64,000 bases of DNA from Bacillota bacterium (GTDB lineage Bacteria; Bacillota; Clostridia; Christensenellales; Aristaeellaceae), in contig JAEZIN010000007.1 of assembly GCA_023436585.1 (NCBI GenBank), positions 1-64,000 on the forward strand. Reading direction: 5' to 3'. Positions 42,165 to 50,664 of the stretch are shown in pieces; the first letter of the stretch is position 1; the number at the start of each line of letters is the position of its first letter. The notes under the pieces were generated by a model, which worked only from the letters and a program-made list of their open reading frames with translations, ran no database searches and had not been told where the DNA came from. The position numbers were made by a program, and so were the translations under genes.

Positions 42165-42227
42165 ACCATCAACCTCTTTCGCCAAAGCTGTCCTTGATAT
42201 ATTCGACGAATCAGATTGCCAAATCCT

Positions 42228-44003
42228 TCACTGTTTTTTGACAAAAATTTGATTTCCGTATTTTGCGATCAGGCGGTTTTTCGCGCTTTCTTCCAATAAG
42301 GCGGTAATCTTCGTCCCTTCCTCCAGGTGTTCTTCGCTGACAATCTGCCCCAGAGAGCGCACTTCATTCACGGCGCCGTACTGGGAAAAGGGCACCAGCA
42401 GCACCGCCTGCTGCCGCTTGGCGTTGAGAAGGGAGGCGATCTGCGCCAGTAATTCATCAATGCCCGTGCCCTCCTTGGCGGATATGTGCACCGCGCCGGG
42501 CAGAAAGGGGATATTCTCGGCCCTATCGCACTTGTTCAGCACATCGATGCGGGGCTGGTGGGACGCGCCTAGCTGATTCAGCACTTCTAGAACCACCTGG
42601 TGCTGCTTTAAACAGTCGGGGGAAGCGGCGTCGGAAACGATGAGCAGAATATCTGCCAGGACTGCCTCTTCCAGCGTTGAGTGGAAGGCTTCCACCAGGT
42701 CGTGAGGCAGCTTGCGGATGAAGCCCACCGTGTCCACCAGCAAAAACTCATTGCCGCTTGGAAGCTTCACATTCCTGGAAACGGCGTCCAGCGTGGCGAA
42801 AAGCTGGTCCTTCACATAGACGTCCGCGCCGCTGATTTTGTTAAGCAGCGTGGATTTGCCCGCGTTGGTGTAGCCCACCAGCGCTATTACAGGCACCTGT
42901 GTGCGTTCCCTGGCACGGCGACGGATGCCCCGCTGCTTTTCCATTTCGGCAAGTTCCCGCTTGACGTCGGTGATCCGCTCCCGAATGCGGCGGCGGCTGA
43001 TTTCCAGCTTGCTTTCGCCGGGGCCGCGGGTGCCTATGCCGCCGGCCAGGCGAGAGAGCACCAGGCCCTGGCCGATAAGCCTTGTGGAGCGATAATTCAG
43101 TTGCGCCAGCTCCACCTGCAGCTTGCCCTCCCGGGTAATGGCGCGCTGGGCAAATATGTCCAGGATCAGCATGGTGCGGTCGATGACCTTGACGCGCAAA
43201 ATTTCCTCCAGGTTGCGGACCTGGATCCCGGTCAGTTCTTCATCGAAGATGGCAATGTCAATGTGCTGCGCCTGGCAGTCCAGGGAAAGTTCCTCCGCCT
43301 TGCCCTTGCCTACGAAGGTGGCGCCGTCGGGCCTTGCGCGCTTTTGCAGCGCAGTGCCGGCTACCATCGCGCCGGCCGTTTCCGCCAGCCGTTTCAGCTC
43401 CGTCAGCGATTCCTCATTCTCCATGCCGATGAGGATGGCGCGCTCCGGCCCGCCCTGCACCTGCTGGTCCTGCCCATGCATCACGAGCTCGTCGGATACG
43501 GTGATTTCGTCCATCCAGGCTTCCTGGGGGATTTTGCTCACCGGCATGGGGCCAAACAGCCGAAGGGCCGGCTGGCCGCCCTCTATCTCGCCCAAAAAAC
43601 CAACGCCGATTTCCGGCGTGCGGCCAGGCATGAGGCCGATGGCGGCCATGGCGTCAAAGCGCAGGGTGCGCAGCGCGCTGATATCCACGTCCGACAGCTC
43701 CGCGCTGCCGCCGGGATGGGTATGTATGCACCGGACCATGGAAAGCCGCAGCACGTTGCGCCGCAGGCGGAATTCCGACAGCGACACGTTGTCGATGCTG
43801 CCTACGATCACATCTACCACCTCGCCGTCCCTGGTGATGTACACGGCGATTTCGCGGTTGATGTGCAGCGATATTTCCTTCAGGATATCCACCATTTCCG
43901 TGGGAACAAATGTATCCCGGCCGATTTCAAAGCCATACAGCTTCTCCAGCTCCGCAAGCAGCGTCTTGCGCAGACCGTCCACATTGCCATGAATTTCGGG
44001 CAT
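42228..44003 (-). CDS. hflX: HflX-type GTPase with N-terminal JAMM-like domain
   Basis: Residues from about 185 to the end are a full HflX: GGIGTRGPGESKLE, P-loop GYTNAGKSTLLNKI, FATLDAVSRN, DTVGFIRKLPHDLVEAF, and NKCD. HflX binds ribosomes and splits stalled ones. The first 165 residues form an extra domain with E51 and the spacing H94-x-H96-P...S104-x-x-D107 (CIHTHPGGS, ELSDVD), which matches the JAMM/MPN metalloprotease motif as in RadC. The start follows AAGGAGG; the frame is open further upstream over nifU but not used. It is the last gene of the iscR-nifS-nifU-hflX cluster. Confidence 0.93.
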   Translation of the reverse strand: MPEIHGNVDGLRKTLLAELEKLYGFEIGRDTFVPTEMVDILKEISLHINREIAVYITRDGEVVDVIVGSIDNVSLSEFRLRRNVLRLSMVRCIHTHPGGSAELSDVDISALRTLRFDAMAAIGLMPGRTPEIGVGFLGEIEGGQPALRLFGPMPVSKIPQEAWMDEITVSDELVMHGQDQQVQGGPERAILIGMENEESLTELKRLAETAGAMVAGTALQKRARPDGATFVGKGKAEELSLDCQAQHIDIAIFDEELTGIQVRNLEEILRVKVIDRTMLILDIFAQRAITREGKLQVELAQLNYRSTRLIGQGLVLSRLAGGIGTRGPGESKLEISRRRIRERITDVKRELAEMEKQRGIRRRARERTQVPVIALVGYTNAGKSTLLNKISGADVYVKDQLFATLDAVSRNVKLPSGNEFLLVDTVGFIRKLPHDLVEAFHSTLEEAVLADILLIVSDAASPDCLKQHQVVLEVLNQLGASHQPRIDVLNKCDRAENIPFLPGAVHISAKEGTGIDELLAQIASLLNAKRQQAVLLVPFSQYGAVNEVRSLGQIVSEEHLEEGTKITALLEESAKNRLIAKYGNQIFVKKQ

Positions 44004-44056
44004 AAATCCTCCTTGAAAACATGGGGAAGCCGGGGTACGCCCCGCGCCCCCGGCCT

Positions 44057-44434
44057 TTACTTGGCTGCCTGCTTTTTTTGATAATCTTCGATTGCGGCGT
44101 GTATGGCTTCCTCCGCCAGGAGCGAACAGTGGACCTTGACAGGGGGAAGCCCGTCCAGCGCTTCCATTACCGCCTTGTTGGTCAGCTCCAGCGCCTCCTC
44201 GATGGTCTTGCCTTTCACCATTTCGGTGGCCATGCTGCTGGTGGCGATGGCGGCGCCGCAGCCGAAGGTTTTGAACCTCACATCGGTGATGACGCCGTTT
44301 TCCACCTGTATGTCCATCTTCATGATATCGCCGCATTTGGCGTTGCCTACCGTGCCGCTGCCGCTGGGATTGTCCAGCTCGCCCACGTTTCTCGGATGCT
44401 CAAAATGATCCCAGACCTTTTCGCTGTATTGCAT
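44057..44434 (-). CDS. nifU: Fe-S cluster assembly scaffold NifU/IscU-like
   Basis: The 125-residue protein has the three scaffold cysteines C34 (NAKCGD, with D36), C59 (FKTFGCGAAIATSS) and C103 (VKVHCSLLAEEAI). Clusters built with sulfur from NifS are assembled here and passed on. It begins 14 bases after nifS and shares its transcript. Only the N-terminal U-type domain is present, as usual in Clostridia. Confidence 0.96.
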   Translation of the reverse strand: MQYSEKVWDHFEHPRNVGELDNPSGSGTVGNAKCGDIMKMDIQVENGVITDVRFKTFGCGAAIATSSMATEMVKGKTIEEALELTNKAVMEALDGLPPVKVHCSLLAEEAIHAAIEDYQKKQAAK

Positions 44435-44448
44435 ATATCTTTCTCTCC

Positions 44449-45618
44449 TTATTTCATAGTGGCCGCGAACAGCGGCGACATAGCGCGCAAGTTCTCCACA
44501 ATACCGGGCAGCACCTTCAGCACCTCATCCACATCAGCGTCCGTATTGTCCTGGCCAAGGGACAGGCGCAGGCTGCCGTGGGCAATCTCATGAGGCAGGC
44601 CAATGGCCAGCAGCACATGGGACGGGTCCAGGGAACCGCTGGTGCAGGCGGAGCCGCTGGAGGCGGCAATTCCGCTCAGGTCCAGGCGCAAAAGCAATGC
44701 CTCACCTTCTATATACCGCACCGAAACGTTCACGTTGCCGGGCAGGCGGTTTTCTCTCGGACCGTTCAGGCGCACATCGGGGATGCTCTTTAAAATGCCG
44801 TCCATGAGCCTGTCCCGCAGGGAAGAAAGCTTTGCTGCTTTTTCAGGAAGGTTCTCCACCGCCAGGGCGATGGCCTTACCCAAGCCTACAATGCCGGCCA
44901 GGTTTTCCGTGCCGGCCCGGAGCCCGCGCTCCTGAGCGCCGCCCTGCAAAAGCGTATCCAGCCTTAAGCCCTTGCGCACATACAGCGCGCCTACACCCTT
45001 GGGGCCGTGGAACTTGTGGCCGGACAGGGACAGCATATCCACCTGCCAGTCGGCTACATTCACGGGGACGGCGCCGATGGCCTGCACCGCATCCGTATGG
45101 AAGACAACGCCGTGGGCCCTTGCGATCCTGCCGATTTCCGCGATGGGCTCCACCGTGCCGATTTCGTTGTTGGCGGCCATGATAGTGATGAGAATAGTCT
45201 TGTCGGTGATGGCCTTTTCCACGGCTGCGGGGGAAACAAAGCCCTCGCTGTCCACCGGCAGATAGGTTACCTCAAAACCTTGCTTTTGGAGCCATTCGCA
45301 GGTGTGCAAAACGGCGTGGTGCTCAATGGAGGAAGTAATGATATGGTTGCCCTTTTGCTTGCGGGCAAAGGCGGTTCCCTTTATGGCCCAGTTGTCGCTT
45401 TCCGAGCCGCCGGCCGTAAAATAAATCTCCTCCGGCTTGGCTCCGATGGCCGCCGCCACCTGCCTGCGCGCTTCGGCGATGGCTTTTGCCGCCTCCCGGC
45501 CCGTTTGGTGGATGCTGCTGGCATTGCCATATACCTGTGTAAAGTAAGGCAGCATAAAATTCAGCACTTCCTGGCTGACGGGCGTGGTGGCGGCATTGTC
45601 CATGTAAATGCGGTTCAT
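44449..45618 (-). CDS. nifS: Cysteine desulfurase (NifS/IscS type)
   Basis: The 389-residue PLP enzyme has MDNAATTPVSQEVL, the PLP His/Asp region (HTDAVQAIG), the PLP-binding Lys in SLSGHKFHGPKGVGALY, and the catalytic Cys loop SGSACTSGSLDPS. It supplies persulfide sulfur to NifU. The ATG follows GGAAGGAAG. It is placed 25 bases after the Rrf2 regulator gene. Confidence 0.97.
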   Translation of the reverse strand: MNRIYMDNAATTPVSQEVLNFMLPYFTQVYGNASSIHQTGREAAKAIAEARRQVAAAIGAKPEEIYFTAGGSESDNWAIKGTAFARKQKGNHIITSSIEHHAVLHTCEWLQKQGFEVTYLPVDSEGFVSPAAVEKAITDKTILITIMAANNEIGTVEPIAEIGRIARAHGVVFHTDAVQAIGAVPVNVADWQVDMLSLSGHKFHGPKGVGALYVRKGLRLDTLLQGGAQERGLRAGTENLAGIVGLGKAIALAVENLPEKAAKLSSLRDRLMDGILKSIPDVRLNGPRENRLPGNVNVSVRYIEGEALLLRLDLSGIAASSGSACTSGSLDPSHVLLAIGLPHEIAHGSLRLSLGQDNTDADVDEVLKVLPGIVENLRAMSPLFAATMK

Positions 45619-45643
45619 AGCACTTCTTCCTTCCAAGTATTGC

Positions 45644-46048
45644 TTAGGATTCATTGCCGAGCATGTCTTTTAAAGTGATACTTTGCAAAAGCCCGTTGAT
45701 CTGGTCCGTCAGCCGTCCCCAGACCATGCGGGTGGGGCAGCCGCAGCTCTTTTGACAGGCTTCGCTGTCATGCAGGCATTCCGATAGGGATACGGGGCCT
45801 TCCGTGGCGTCGATAATATCCCCCACCGTTATTTCTTCTGGGTCCCTGGCCAACTGGTAGCCGCCCTGTACGCCCCGGACGGTGGTGACAAGCCCGGCCC
45901 TGCGCAGGCTGCCCAGCAGCTGTTCCAGGTATTGCTCCGGCACACCGGTTTCCGCGATGGATTTCAAGGGCTGTGGCCCGTTGCCCGCTTGGGTCGCCAG
46001 ATAAAACATGGCGTATAAGCCATATTTCCCACGGGTGGACAGCTTCAT
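45644..46048 (-). CDS. iscR: Rrf2/IscR-family Fe-S regulator
   Basis: The 134-residue protein starts with the Rrf2 winged helix (MKLSTRGKYGLYAMFYLA, VPEQYLEQLLGSLRRAGLV, VRGVQGGYQLAR) and has four cysteines, C91, C98, C102 and C104, near the place where IscR binds [2Fe-2S]. It heads the nifS-nifU-hflX operon and very likely represses it when Fe-S clusters are plentiful. AAAGGAG precedes the ATG. Confidence 0.93.
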   Translation of the reverse strand: MKLSTRGKYGLYAMFYLATQAGNGPQPLKSIAETGVPEQYLEQLLGSLRRAGLVTTVRGVQGGYQLARDPEEITVGDIIDATEGPVSLSECLHDSEACQKSCGCPTRMVWGRLTDQINGLLQSITLKDMLGNES

Positions 46049-46086
46049 GCCCCTGTCTCCTTTCGGCGGATGATTCTTGTTGGAGG

Positions 46087-46111
46087 AAACCCTACTAATT
46101 TTATCGGGTTT
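46087..46111. promoter_or_regulatory. Candidate Rrf2 operator (inverted repeat)
   Basis: AAACCC and GGGTTT (46087-46092, 46106-46111) flank an AT-rich centre (TACTAATTTTATC). The palindrome lies just downstream of the -10 box, near the expected transcription start, where a repressor would block transcription. Confidence 0.45.
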
Positions 46112-46119
46112 TCGGTGGT

Positions 46120-46148
46120 ATAGTATCACGGGTGGGGAAGGTTGTCAA
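46120..46148 (-). promoter_or_regulatory. SigA promoter of the iscR-nifS-nifU-hflX operon
   Basis: TTGACA (46143-46148) and TACTAT (46120-46125) with 17-base spacing on the minus strand. Confidence 0.85.
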
Positions 46149-46252
46149 GGGCCAGGATCACAATTTTTGTGTGGAATGGAGAAAATGACCTTCCTAGGAA
46201 AGTGTTCGACTGACGAAGGTTTTGTTCTATTTTATTAGGAAAGTGAAAAAGA

Positions 46253-46280
46253 AAAGGGAGGGGGTTTGATCCCTTCCCTT
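46253..46280. terminator. Weak hairpin in the gap before iscR
   Basis: AAGGGAGGGGG and CCCTTCCCTT form an imperfect stem around TTTGAT. The rest of the 46149-46324 stretch has two short direct repeats (TAGGAAAGTG) and nothing else I can name. Confidence 0.35.
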
Positions 46281-46324
46281 ATCCATCTAGTTCAGACTAG
46301 TATGAATTTATTGTAAGAGGTGGA

Positions 46325-46479
46325 TCCCAAAGGGGTTTAACTCCATCTGGCTCAATCGGCGCATTGCTCACTGCCGTTCGCACTGCTTGTTTCGCCAGCC
46401 TCCTCCGCCTCGCTTCATCCGCCACAGGCGGCGCTCAGCTTCGGAGCCTTTGGCAGGGTCCAGGGGCGGCGCCTCTGGT
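46325..46479 (+). repeat. Dispersed repeat family A at the LD-carboxypeptidase 3' end
   Basis: The copy runs from CCATCTGGCTCAATCGGCGC through GCCAGCCTCCTCCGCCTCGC and CGCCACAGGCGGCGCTCAGC to CGGAGCCTTTGGCAGGGTCC. It overlaps the last 15 or so codons of the LD-carboxypeptidase gene and supplies its TGA stop. Confidence 0.8.
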
Positions 46480-47406
46480 TGCGGGGGCAAGGGCGGTGAG
46501 CGTGTTGCCAAATATGCGGTAAGGGATATTCAGGGGCAGGGTGATCTTGTCCCGGCCGTGGCCGGCGTGGACCGATTGAAGGATGGGCTTGTCCTTGGGG
46601 AGAAGCTCGGCGAATATCTCCTGCAGGGAAAGCGTGGGCTTGCCGGGATCGCTGCCGCAGTCGGTGAAGTCGCCGATAATAAATCCTGCGCACTTTGCAA
46701 GCAGGCCCGTATTGCGGAATTGCGTGAGCATGGCGTCGATGCGGTAAGGCTTTTCCCCCACATCCTCCAAGAGCACGATCTTGCCGCAAAGGTCGGGCAT
46801 GTATTCTGTGCCGATGAGGTTGTTCAGCACCGTCAGGTTGCCCCCGGTGAGTATCCCCTCCGCTTCGCCTTCCTGGAATACCTCAAAGGGTGCACCGTCA
46901 GGGTTTTCCAAAGAACCCAAGGGGCACGTTTCGCTCATGGCCCGGAGCCAGCCGGTCCGGCTCCTGTCCTCCCGAAGGCCCACCTGCCAGTGGGCACCGG
47001 CCATGGGCCCGTGGAAGGACACCAGGCCGCATTTGACCTGAAAGGCGCAGTGCAGCGCGGTGATATCGCTGAAGCCCACAAAGGGCTTGGGGTTCTTCCG
47101 GATTGCCTCATAATCCAGCATGGGCAGGATTCTGGCCGCGCCATAACCACCCCGCAGGCAGACGATGGCGTCGATGTTTGGGTCGCCGAACATGCGGTTC
47201 ACGTCCGCCGCCCGCAGCTCGTCGCTGCCGGAAAGGTAGCCCCGCTGCTCAAAGCAGCTTTGCCCCGCGGTAACGGAAAAGCCTAAGTCCTCCAGCAGTT
47301 TGATGGCCTTTTGCCTGTTCTCTTCTTCATAAATGGGGCTGGAGGTGGCGATCAGACCGATGTGCGCGCCTTCCGTAAGGGAAGGCGGCAGGAGCCTTTC
47401 TGGCAT
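46435..47406 (-). CDS. ldcA: LD-carboxypeptidase (S66 family)
   Basis: The 323-residue cytoplasmic serine peptidase has VCLRGGYGAARILPMLDY, the nucleophile elbow VGFSDITALH, the Glu region LEDVGEKPYRIDAMLTQ, and the His motif SVHAGHGRDKITLP. It would cleave the L-Lys/DAP-D-Ala bond of tetrapeptides in wall recycling. The start MPERLL follows GGGAG; the longer open frame upstream overlaps the divergent DUF421 gene and is not used. The last 18 or so residues (after TALAPAT) are encoded by a dispersed repeat and are not typical of the family. Confidence 0.92.
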   Translation of the reverse strand: MPERLLPPSLTEGAHIGLIATSSPIYEEENRQKAIKLLEDLGFSVTAGQSCFEQRGYLSGSDELRAADVNRMFGDPNIDAIVCLRGGYGAARILPMLDYEAIRKNPKPFVGFSDITALHCAFQVKCGLVSFHGPMAGAHWQVGLREDRSRTGWLRAMSETCPLGSLENPDGAPFEVFQEGEAEGILTGGNLTVLNNLIGTEYMPDLCGKIVLLEDVGEKPYRIDAMLTQFRNTGLLAKCAGFIIGDFTDCGSDPGKPTLSLQEIFAELLPKDKPILQSVHAGHGRDKITLPLNIPYRIFGNTLTALAPATRGAAPGPCQRLRS

Positions 47407-47485
47407 GGCATTCTTCTCCCTTCTTTGCATGGCTTTCCCTGATAGAGCCCATACTAAGGCTGGTAAAACTGTCAAGGAGGATGCC

Positions 47486-48208
47486 ATGCTGACCGTATTT
47501 TTGCGCTCGGTGATACTGTTTCTGCTGGCTGTGGTCTTCGTTAGGATCATGGGCAAGCGCCAGGTGGGCCAACTGCAGCCCTTTGAGCTGGTGGTGGCCA
47601 TACTGATTGCCAATCTGGCCGTAACACCCATGGCCGATGTGGGAACGCCGCTTTTATATGGCATCGTGCCCATGATGGGCCTGGTGGTACTCCACGGGCT
47701 GTTCACACTGATCTCCATGAAAAGTCAAAAGCTGCGCGAGATATTCAGCGGAAAGCCCACGATCCTCATCAAAAACGGGGTCATACAGTTCAAGGAGCTG
47801 GAGAAGCTTTGCATGAACCTGAACGACCTGCTGGAGGAGCTTCGCACAGGCGGTGTATTGAACCCCGCCGACGTGGGCACAGCCATCGTGGAAACCAGCG
47901 GCAAGGTAACCGTATTCCCCAAGGCGCAAAAGAGGCCGGTCACCACGGAGGACCTGTCCATTGCCACCGGTTACGAAGGCCTTCCCATGACGCTGATCCT
48001 GGACGGCACCATTGAAAAAAAGAACCTGCAGACAGGAAAGATCCCGGAGGAATGGCTGTTTGATACACTGAAGCACCACGGCTTCGGATCACCCAAGGAA
48101 GTGCTTCTTTGCAGCCTGGATACCAGCGGAAAAATGTTCATTCAGGGAAGGCAGATCAATCAATCGCTTTTGGTGGACGCCGTGCCTCCCGGCGGGATAG
48201 GATGGTGA
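47486..48208 (+). CDS. DUF421 (YetF-like) membrane protein
   Basis: The 240-residue protein has three N-terminal membrane helices (about 5-22, 33-52, 57-77) including RIMGKRQVGQLQPFELVVAI, the DUF421 signature. A cytoplasmic pair of YetF-type domains follows (KPTILIKNGVIQFKELEK, GLPMTLILDGTIEKKNL). In Bacillus such proteins are linked to sporulation and germination, but the mechanism is unclear. AAGGAGG precedes the ATG. It forms a two-gene unit with the next gene. Confidence 0.92.
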   Translation: MLTVFLRSVILFLLAVVFVRIMGKRQVGQLQPFELVVAILIANLAVTPMADVGTPLLYGIVPMMGLVVLHGLFTLISMKSQKLREIFSGKPTILIKNGVIQFKELEKLCMNLNDLLEELRTGGVLNPADVGTAIVETSGKVTVFPKAQKRPVTTEDLSIATGYEGLPMTLILDGTIEKKNLQTGKIPEEWLFDTLKHHGFGSPKEVLLCSLDTSGKMFIQGRQINQSLLVDAVPPGGIGW

Positions 48209-48213
48209 TGTGA

Positions 48214-48597
48214 TTGAAGGCTACTGTTTGGACGGTTGTTGTATTGCTGCTTTTTATCATCGCCGTGGGCATCGCCTCCACCATCATCAGCGCCAACATA
48301 TCCAGGGACTTTTCGCAGGATCTGGCACTGGCGGATGAAAGCATCCGCAAAGGGGACTGGGCGGAAGCCAAAAAGGCCGTGGATGCCATGAAGAACGAAT
48401 GGGAGGCCACGTGCGAATGGCTGCAATTCTGGGTCAACCATGGAGACACAGACGATGTGAGCATGGCCCTGGAGCAGCTTTCGGCGGCCATTGATGTTCA
48501 GGATGCTCCTCTTAGCCTCATCACCAGCGCGGAACTGGGAGAATCCCTGCGCCATATCTATCACAGGGATGCGCTTAGGATAGGCAATATCCTATGA
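48214..48597 (+). CDS. DUF4363 family protein
   Basis: The 127-residue protein has one N-terminal membrane helix (VVVLLLFIIAVGIASTIISA) and a helical extracytoplasmic domain (LADESIRKGDWAEAKKAVDA, WEATCEWLQFWVNH). The pattern matches DUF4363, often found right after DUF421 genes. Start is TTG, five bases after the DUF421 stop, with AGGATGG upstream. It ends two bases from the convergent phosphoesterase gene. Confidence 0.85.
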   Translation: MKATVWTVVVLLLFIIAVGIASTIISANISRDFSQDLALADESIRKGDWAEAKKAVDAMKNEWEATCEWLQFWVNHGDTDDVSMALEQLSAAIDVQDAPLSLITSAELGESLRHIYHRDALRIGNIL

Positions 48598-48599
48598 TG

Positions 48600-49472
48600 T
48601 TATTTGCGCTTGAGCGTGATTACGTGCAATTGGGCCGGGGAGAACAGCCTGACCGGCACCCAGGAGGTGCCCACACCGTTGGAAACGAGGATATCCGCCC
48701 TGTTTTCATGCACCCAGCCGGAGAGGTACCGGTTGGACACATTGGTGAAGGTCCGGAAAACCGGCTGGCCGAAAAAGGTCACTTGACCGCCGTGCGTATG
48801 GCCGCATAGCGCCAGGTCGAACCAGTTGGCCGAACCCTCGCCGTTTTTTGTAGAGTAGGCTTCGGGCAGATTGTCCGGTGAATGCGTGAGGAAGATTACA
48901 AAATCATCTTCCTGCATGGGATAGGCAACCTGGGCGATTTGCGGGTGGCCGTTGTTGTAGTCGTCCACCCCGCACAGGTACAACGCGGAACCGCCCACCC
49001 GTACCTCCTTGACGTTGTTGACAAGGGGCAGCACGCCGGCGTTCAGCATGGCGCTTTGCAGCGCGTTGAGGTTGCTTTCCGGTACGGTGCGGTCATGGTT
49101 TCCCACCACGCCTGCCACCAGCCGCTTTGCGTGTATATTGGGCAGGGTCTGGAAGAACGAAATGGCTCCGTCTGAATCATCGGCGTAATCGCCGCCCAGC
49201 AGCACCAGATCGGCATTGAGTGAATTGATGGTTGAAACCAGCGCATCCACACGGCCCTGAGTGAAAAACGGGCCTTGATGGATGTCCGACGCGTAAACGA
49301 TGGTCAGGCCGTCCAGGTCCTTATCCAGGCCGGCGATCTCCAGTGTTTTTGTTTCCACATACAGCGTTCTTGCCTGATAAAATGGATAAATCAGTACAAA
49401 GGTCAAGAGTGATAAAGCGATCAGCCTGCTCAGGCAGCCGCCCCGGCGGTGCTTTGCCCGGGCCAATTCCAT
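48600..49472 (-). CDS. Membrane-anchored metallophosphoesterase (YaeI-like)
   Basis: One N-terminal membrane helix is followed by a calcineurin-like domain with all metal motifs: YASDIHQGPFF, LLGGDYADDSDG, VVGNHDRTV, LTHSPDNLPE and CGHTHGGQV. Homologues such as YaeI and YkuE remove the phosphate of UDP-2,3-diacylglucosamine or act on lipids. The start may instead be TTG at 49466, which has better spacing from AAGGAGG. It lies eleven bases downstream of the AEC transporter gene. Confidence 0.92.
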   Translation of the reverse strand: MELARAKHRRGGCLSRLIALSLLTFVLIYPFYQARTLYVETKTLEIAGLDKDLDGLTIVYASDIHQGPFFTQGRVDALVSTINSLNADLVLLGGDYADDSDGAISFFQTLPNIHAKRLVAGVVGNHDRTVPESNLNALQSAMLNAGVLPLVNNVKEVRVGGSALYLCGVDDYNNGHPQIAQVAYPMQEDDFVIFLTHSPDNLPEAYSTKNGEGSANWFDLALCGHTHGGQVTFFGQPVFRTFTNVSNRYLSGWVHENRADILVSNGVGTSWVPVRLFSPAQLHVITLKRK

Positions 49473-49482
49473 CCCCTCCTTC

Positions 49483-50373
49483 CTACAATAAAAGCAGAAT
49501 CACCGGTATGGTCAGTACGGACAGGGCCGTGCTGACCGCCACGCTGCGGGAGCCCAGCCGGCCGTCGCCCTTGTAGTATTCCGCCTGCATGGCTGTGGCG
49601 GAGGAGCCGGGCATGGCGGAGCAGACGAACACCGCTTCCCGCACGCCCTGCGGCACGCGGAGCAGGACAAGGATGTAGAAAATTGCCAGCGGGAAAACGA
49701 TCAGGCGCATCAGGCAGGTGAAGAGCAGCATGCCATCTTTCAAGTCCGAAGGTATAAGGTCCGCCAGCCGTGCGCCGATGACGACCATCGCCAGGGGCGT
49801 GGTGGTGTCGCCCAGCATTTTCATGGTATCCAGCGGCACCTTGGGCAGGCGCACGGAGAAAGCGAAGCAGAGTATCCCCAGGATTACAGCGATGAGCGTG
49901 GGGTTCAAAAGCGCCTTCTTCAGCGAGAGCCCCGATTTTCCGGCATACAGGTATACGCCCAGCGTCCAGGTCAGAATATTGAAGGCGGCCACATACATCA
50001 CGGCATAGATCATTTTCTCCGGAGCCAGCGACGCTGCGATCAGGGGATAGCCCATGTACCCGCAGTTGGAAAACATGGACATATGCATGAATACCGCGCG
50101 GCGGCCGGCCGGCTCTTTTCTGGTGTAGAGCATGGCTATGGCGCCGCATACAAGCATGCTGACCATGGCGATCACGAATGTTTCCGCAAGCTCGCCCATC
50201 TGGCCGGGCGCCGCGTCCTGCTGCAGCTTGGCGAATGTCAGGCAGGGAAGGGTAAAAAATAAAACCAGCTTGTTCAGCCCGTCAAAAGCACCTCTGTCCA
50301 GAATACGCCCGCGGGCAGCAAAATACCCCAGCGCCATCAATAAAAATAATACGGACACCTGGGAGACGACCAT
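49483..50373 (-). CDS. AEC (auxin efflux carrier) family transporter
   Basis: The 296-residue protein has about ten hydrophobic segments with inverted-repeat topology. Typical AEC pieces are GYFAARGRILDRGAFDGLNK, NCGYMGYPLI, LNPTLIAVILGIL, TTPLAMVVIGARLADL, and a final CSAMPGSSATAMQAEYY. AEC members export or import small organic acids; the substrate is unknown. AAGAGGTG precedes the ATG. Probably co-transcribed with the phosphoesterase. Confidence 0.93.
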   Translation of the reverse strand: MVVSQVSVLFLLMALGYFAARGRILDRGAFDGLNKLVLFFTLPCLTFAKLQQDAAPGQMGELAETFVIAMVSMLVCGAIAMLYTRKEPAGRRAVFMHMSMFSNCGYMGYPLIAASLAPEKMIYAVMYVAAFNILTWTLGVYLYAGKSGLSLKKALLNPTLIAVILGILCFAFSVRLPKVPLDTMKMLGDTTTPLAMVVIGARLADLIPSDLKDGMLLFTCLMRLIVFPLAIFYILVLLRVPQGVREAVFVCSAMPGSSATAMQAEYYKGDGRLGSRSVAVSTALSVLTIPVILLLL

Positions 50374-50664
50374 AAACGCACCTCTTAACCGGGCGCGTTG
50401 TCACGCCCATGCGCCAATTGTACACTATTTTCCTATCCCCCTGCAACAAGGGGGAATGGACTTCCCTGCCAATTGCACGGGTATCTTCCTTGATAGACAT
50501 GCCTTCCCGTACCCAATTTGGTCCCTGGATGTTCCTGCTTTGAAAAGGGGATTATGAAATTTTTGCCGAATAAGAAATAAAATCCTCCTATGCGATATAG
50601 TTTTACAGCGCGTTTTCTCGCGCAGCCGCTTCCTCTTCACGCCCGCCAGAGAAAGGAGCTCCCT

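Noticed and set aside
42681..44081. 466-codon plus-strand frame over hflX
   Set aside because: hflX and nifU on the opposite strand have full family motifs; this frame shows none and is a shadow of high GC content.
44004..44336. N-terminal extension of hflX over nifU
   Set aside because: The extension reads nifU in another frame and is Arg/His/Gly-rich nonsense; a strong AAGGAGG site defines the start at 44003.
47407..47718. N-terminal extension of the LD-carboxypeptidase
   Set aside because: It overlaps the divergent DUF421 coding region and lacks a family match; the ATG at 47406 fits S66 length.
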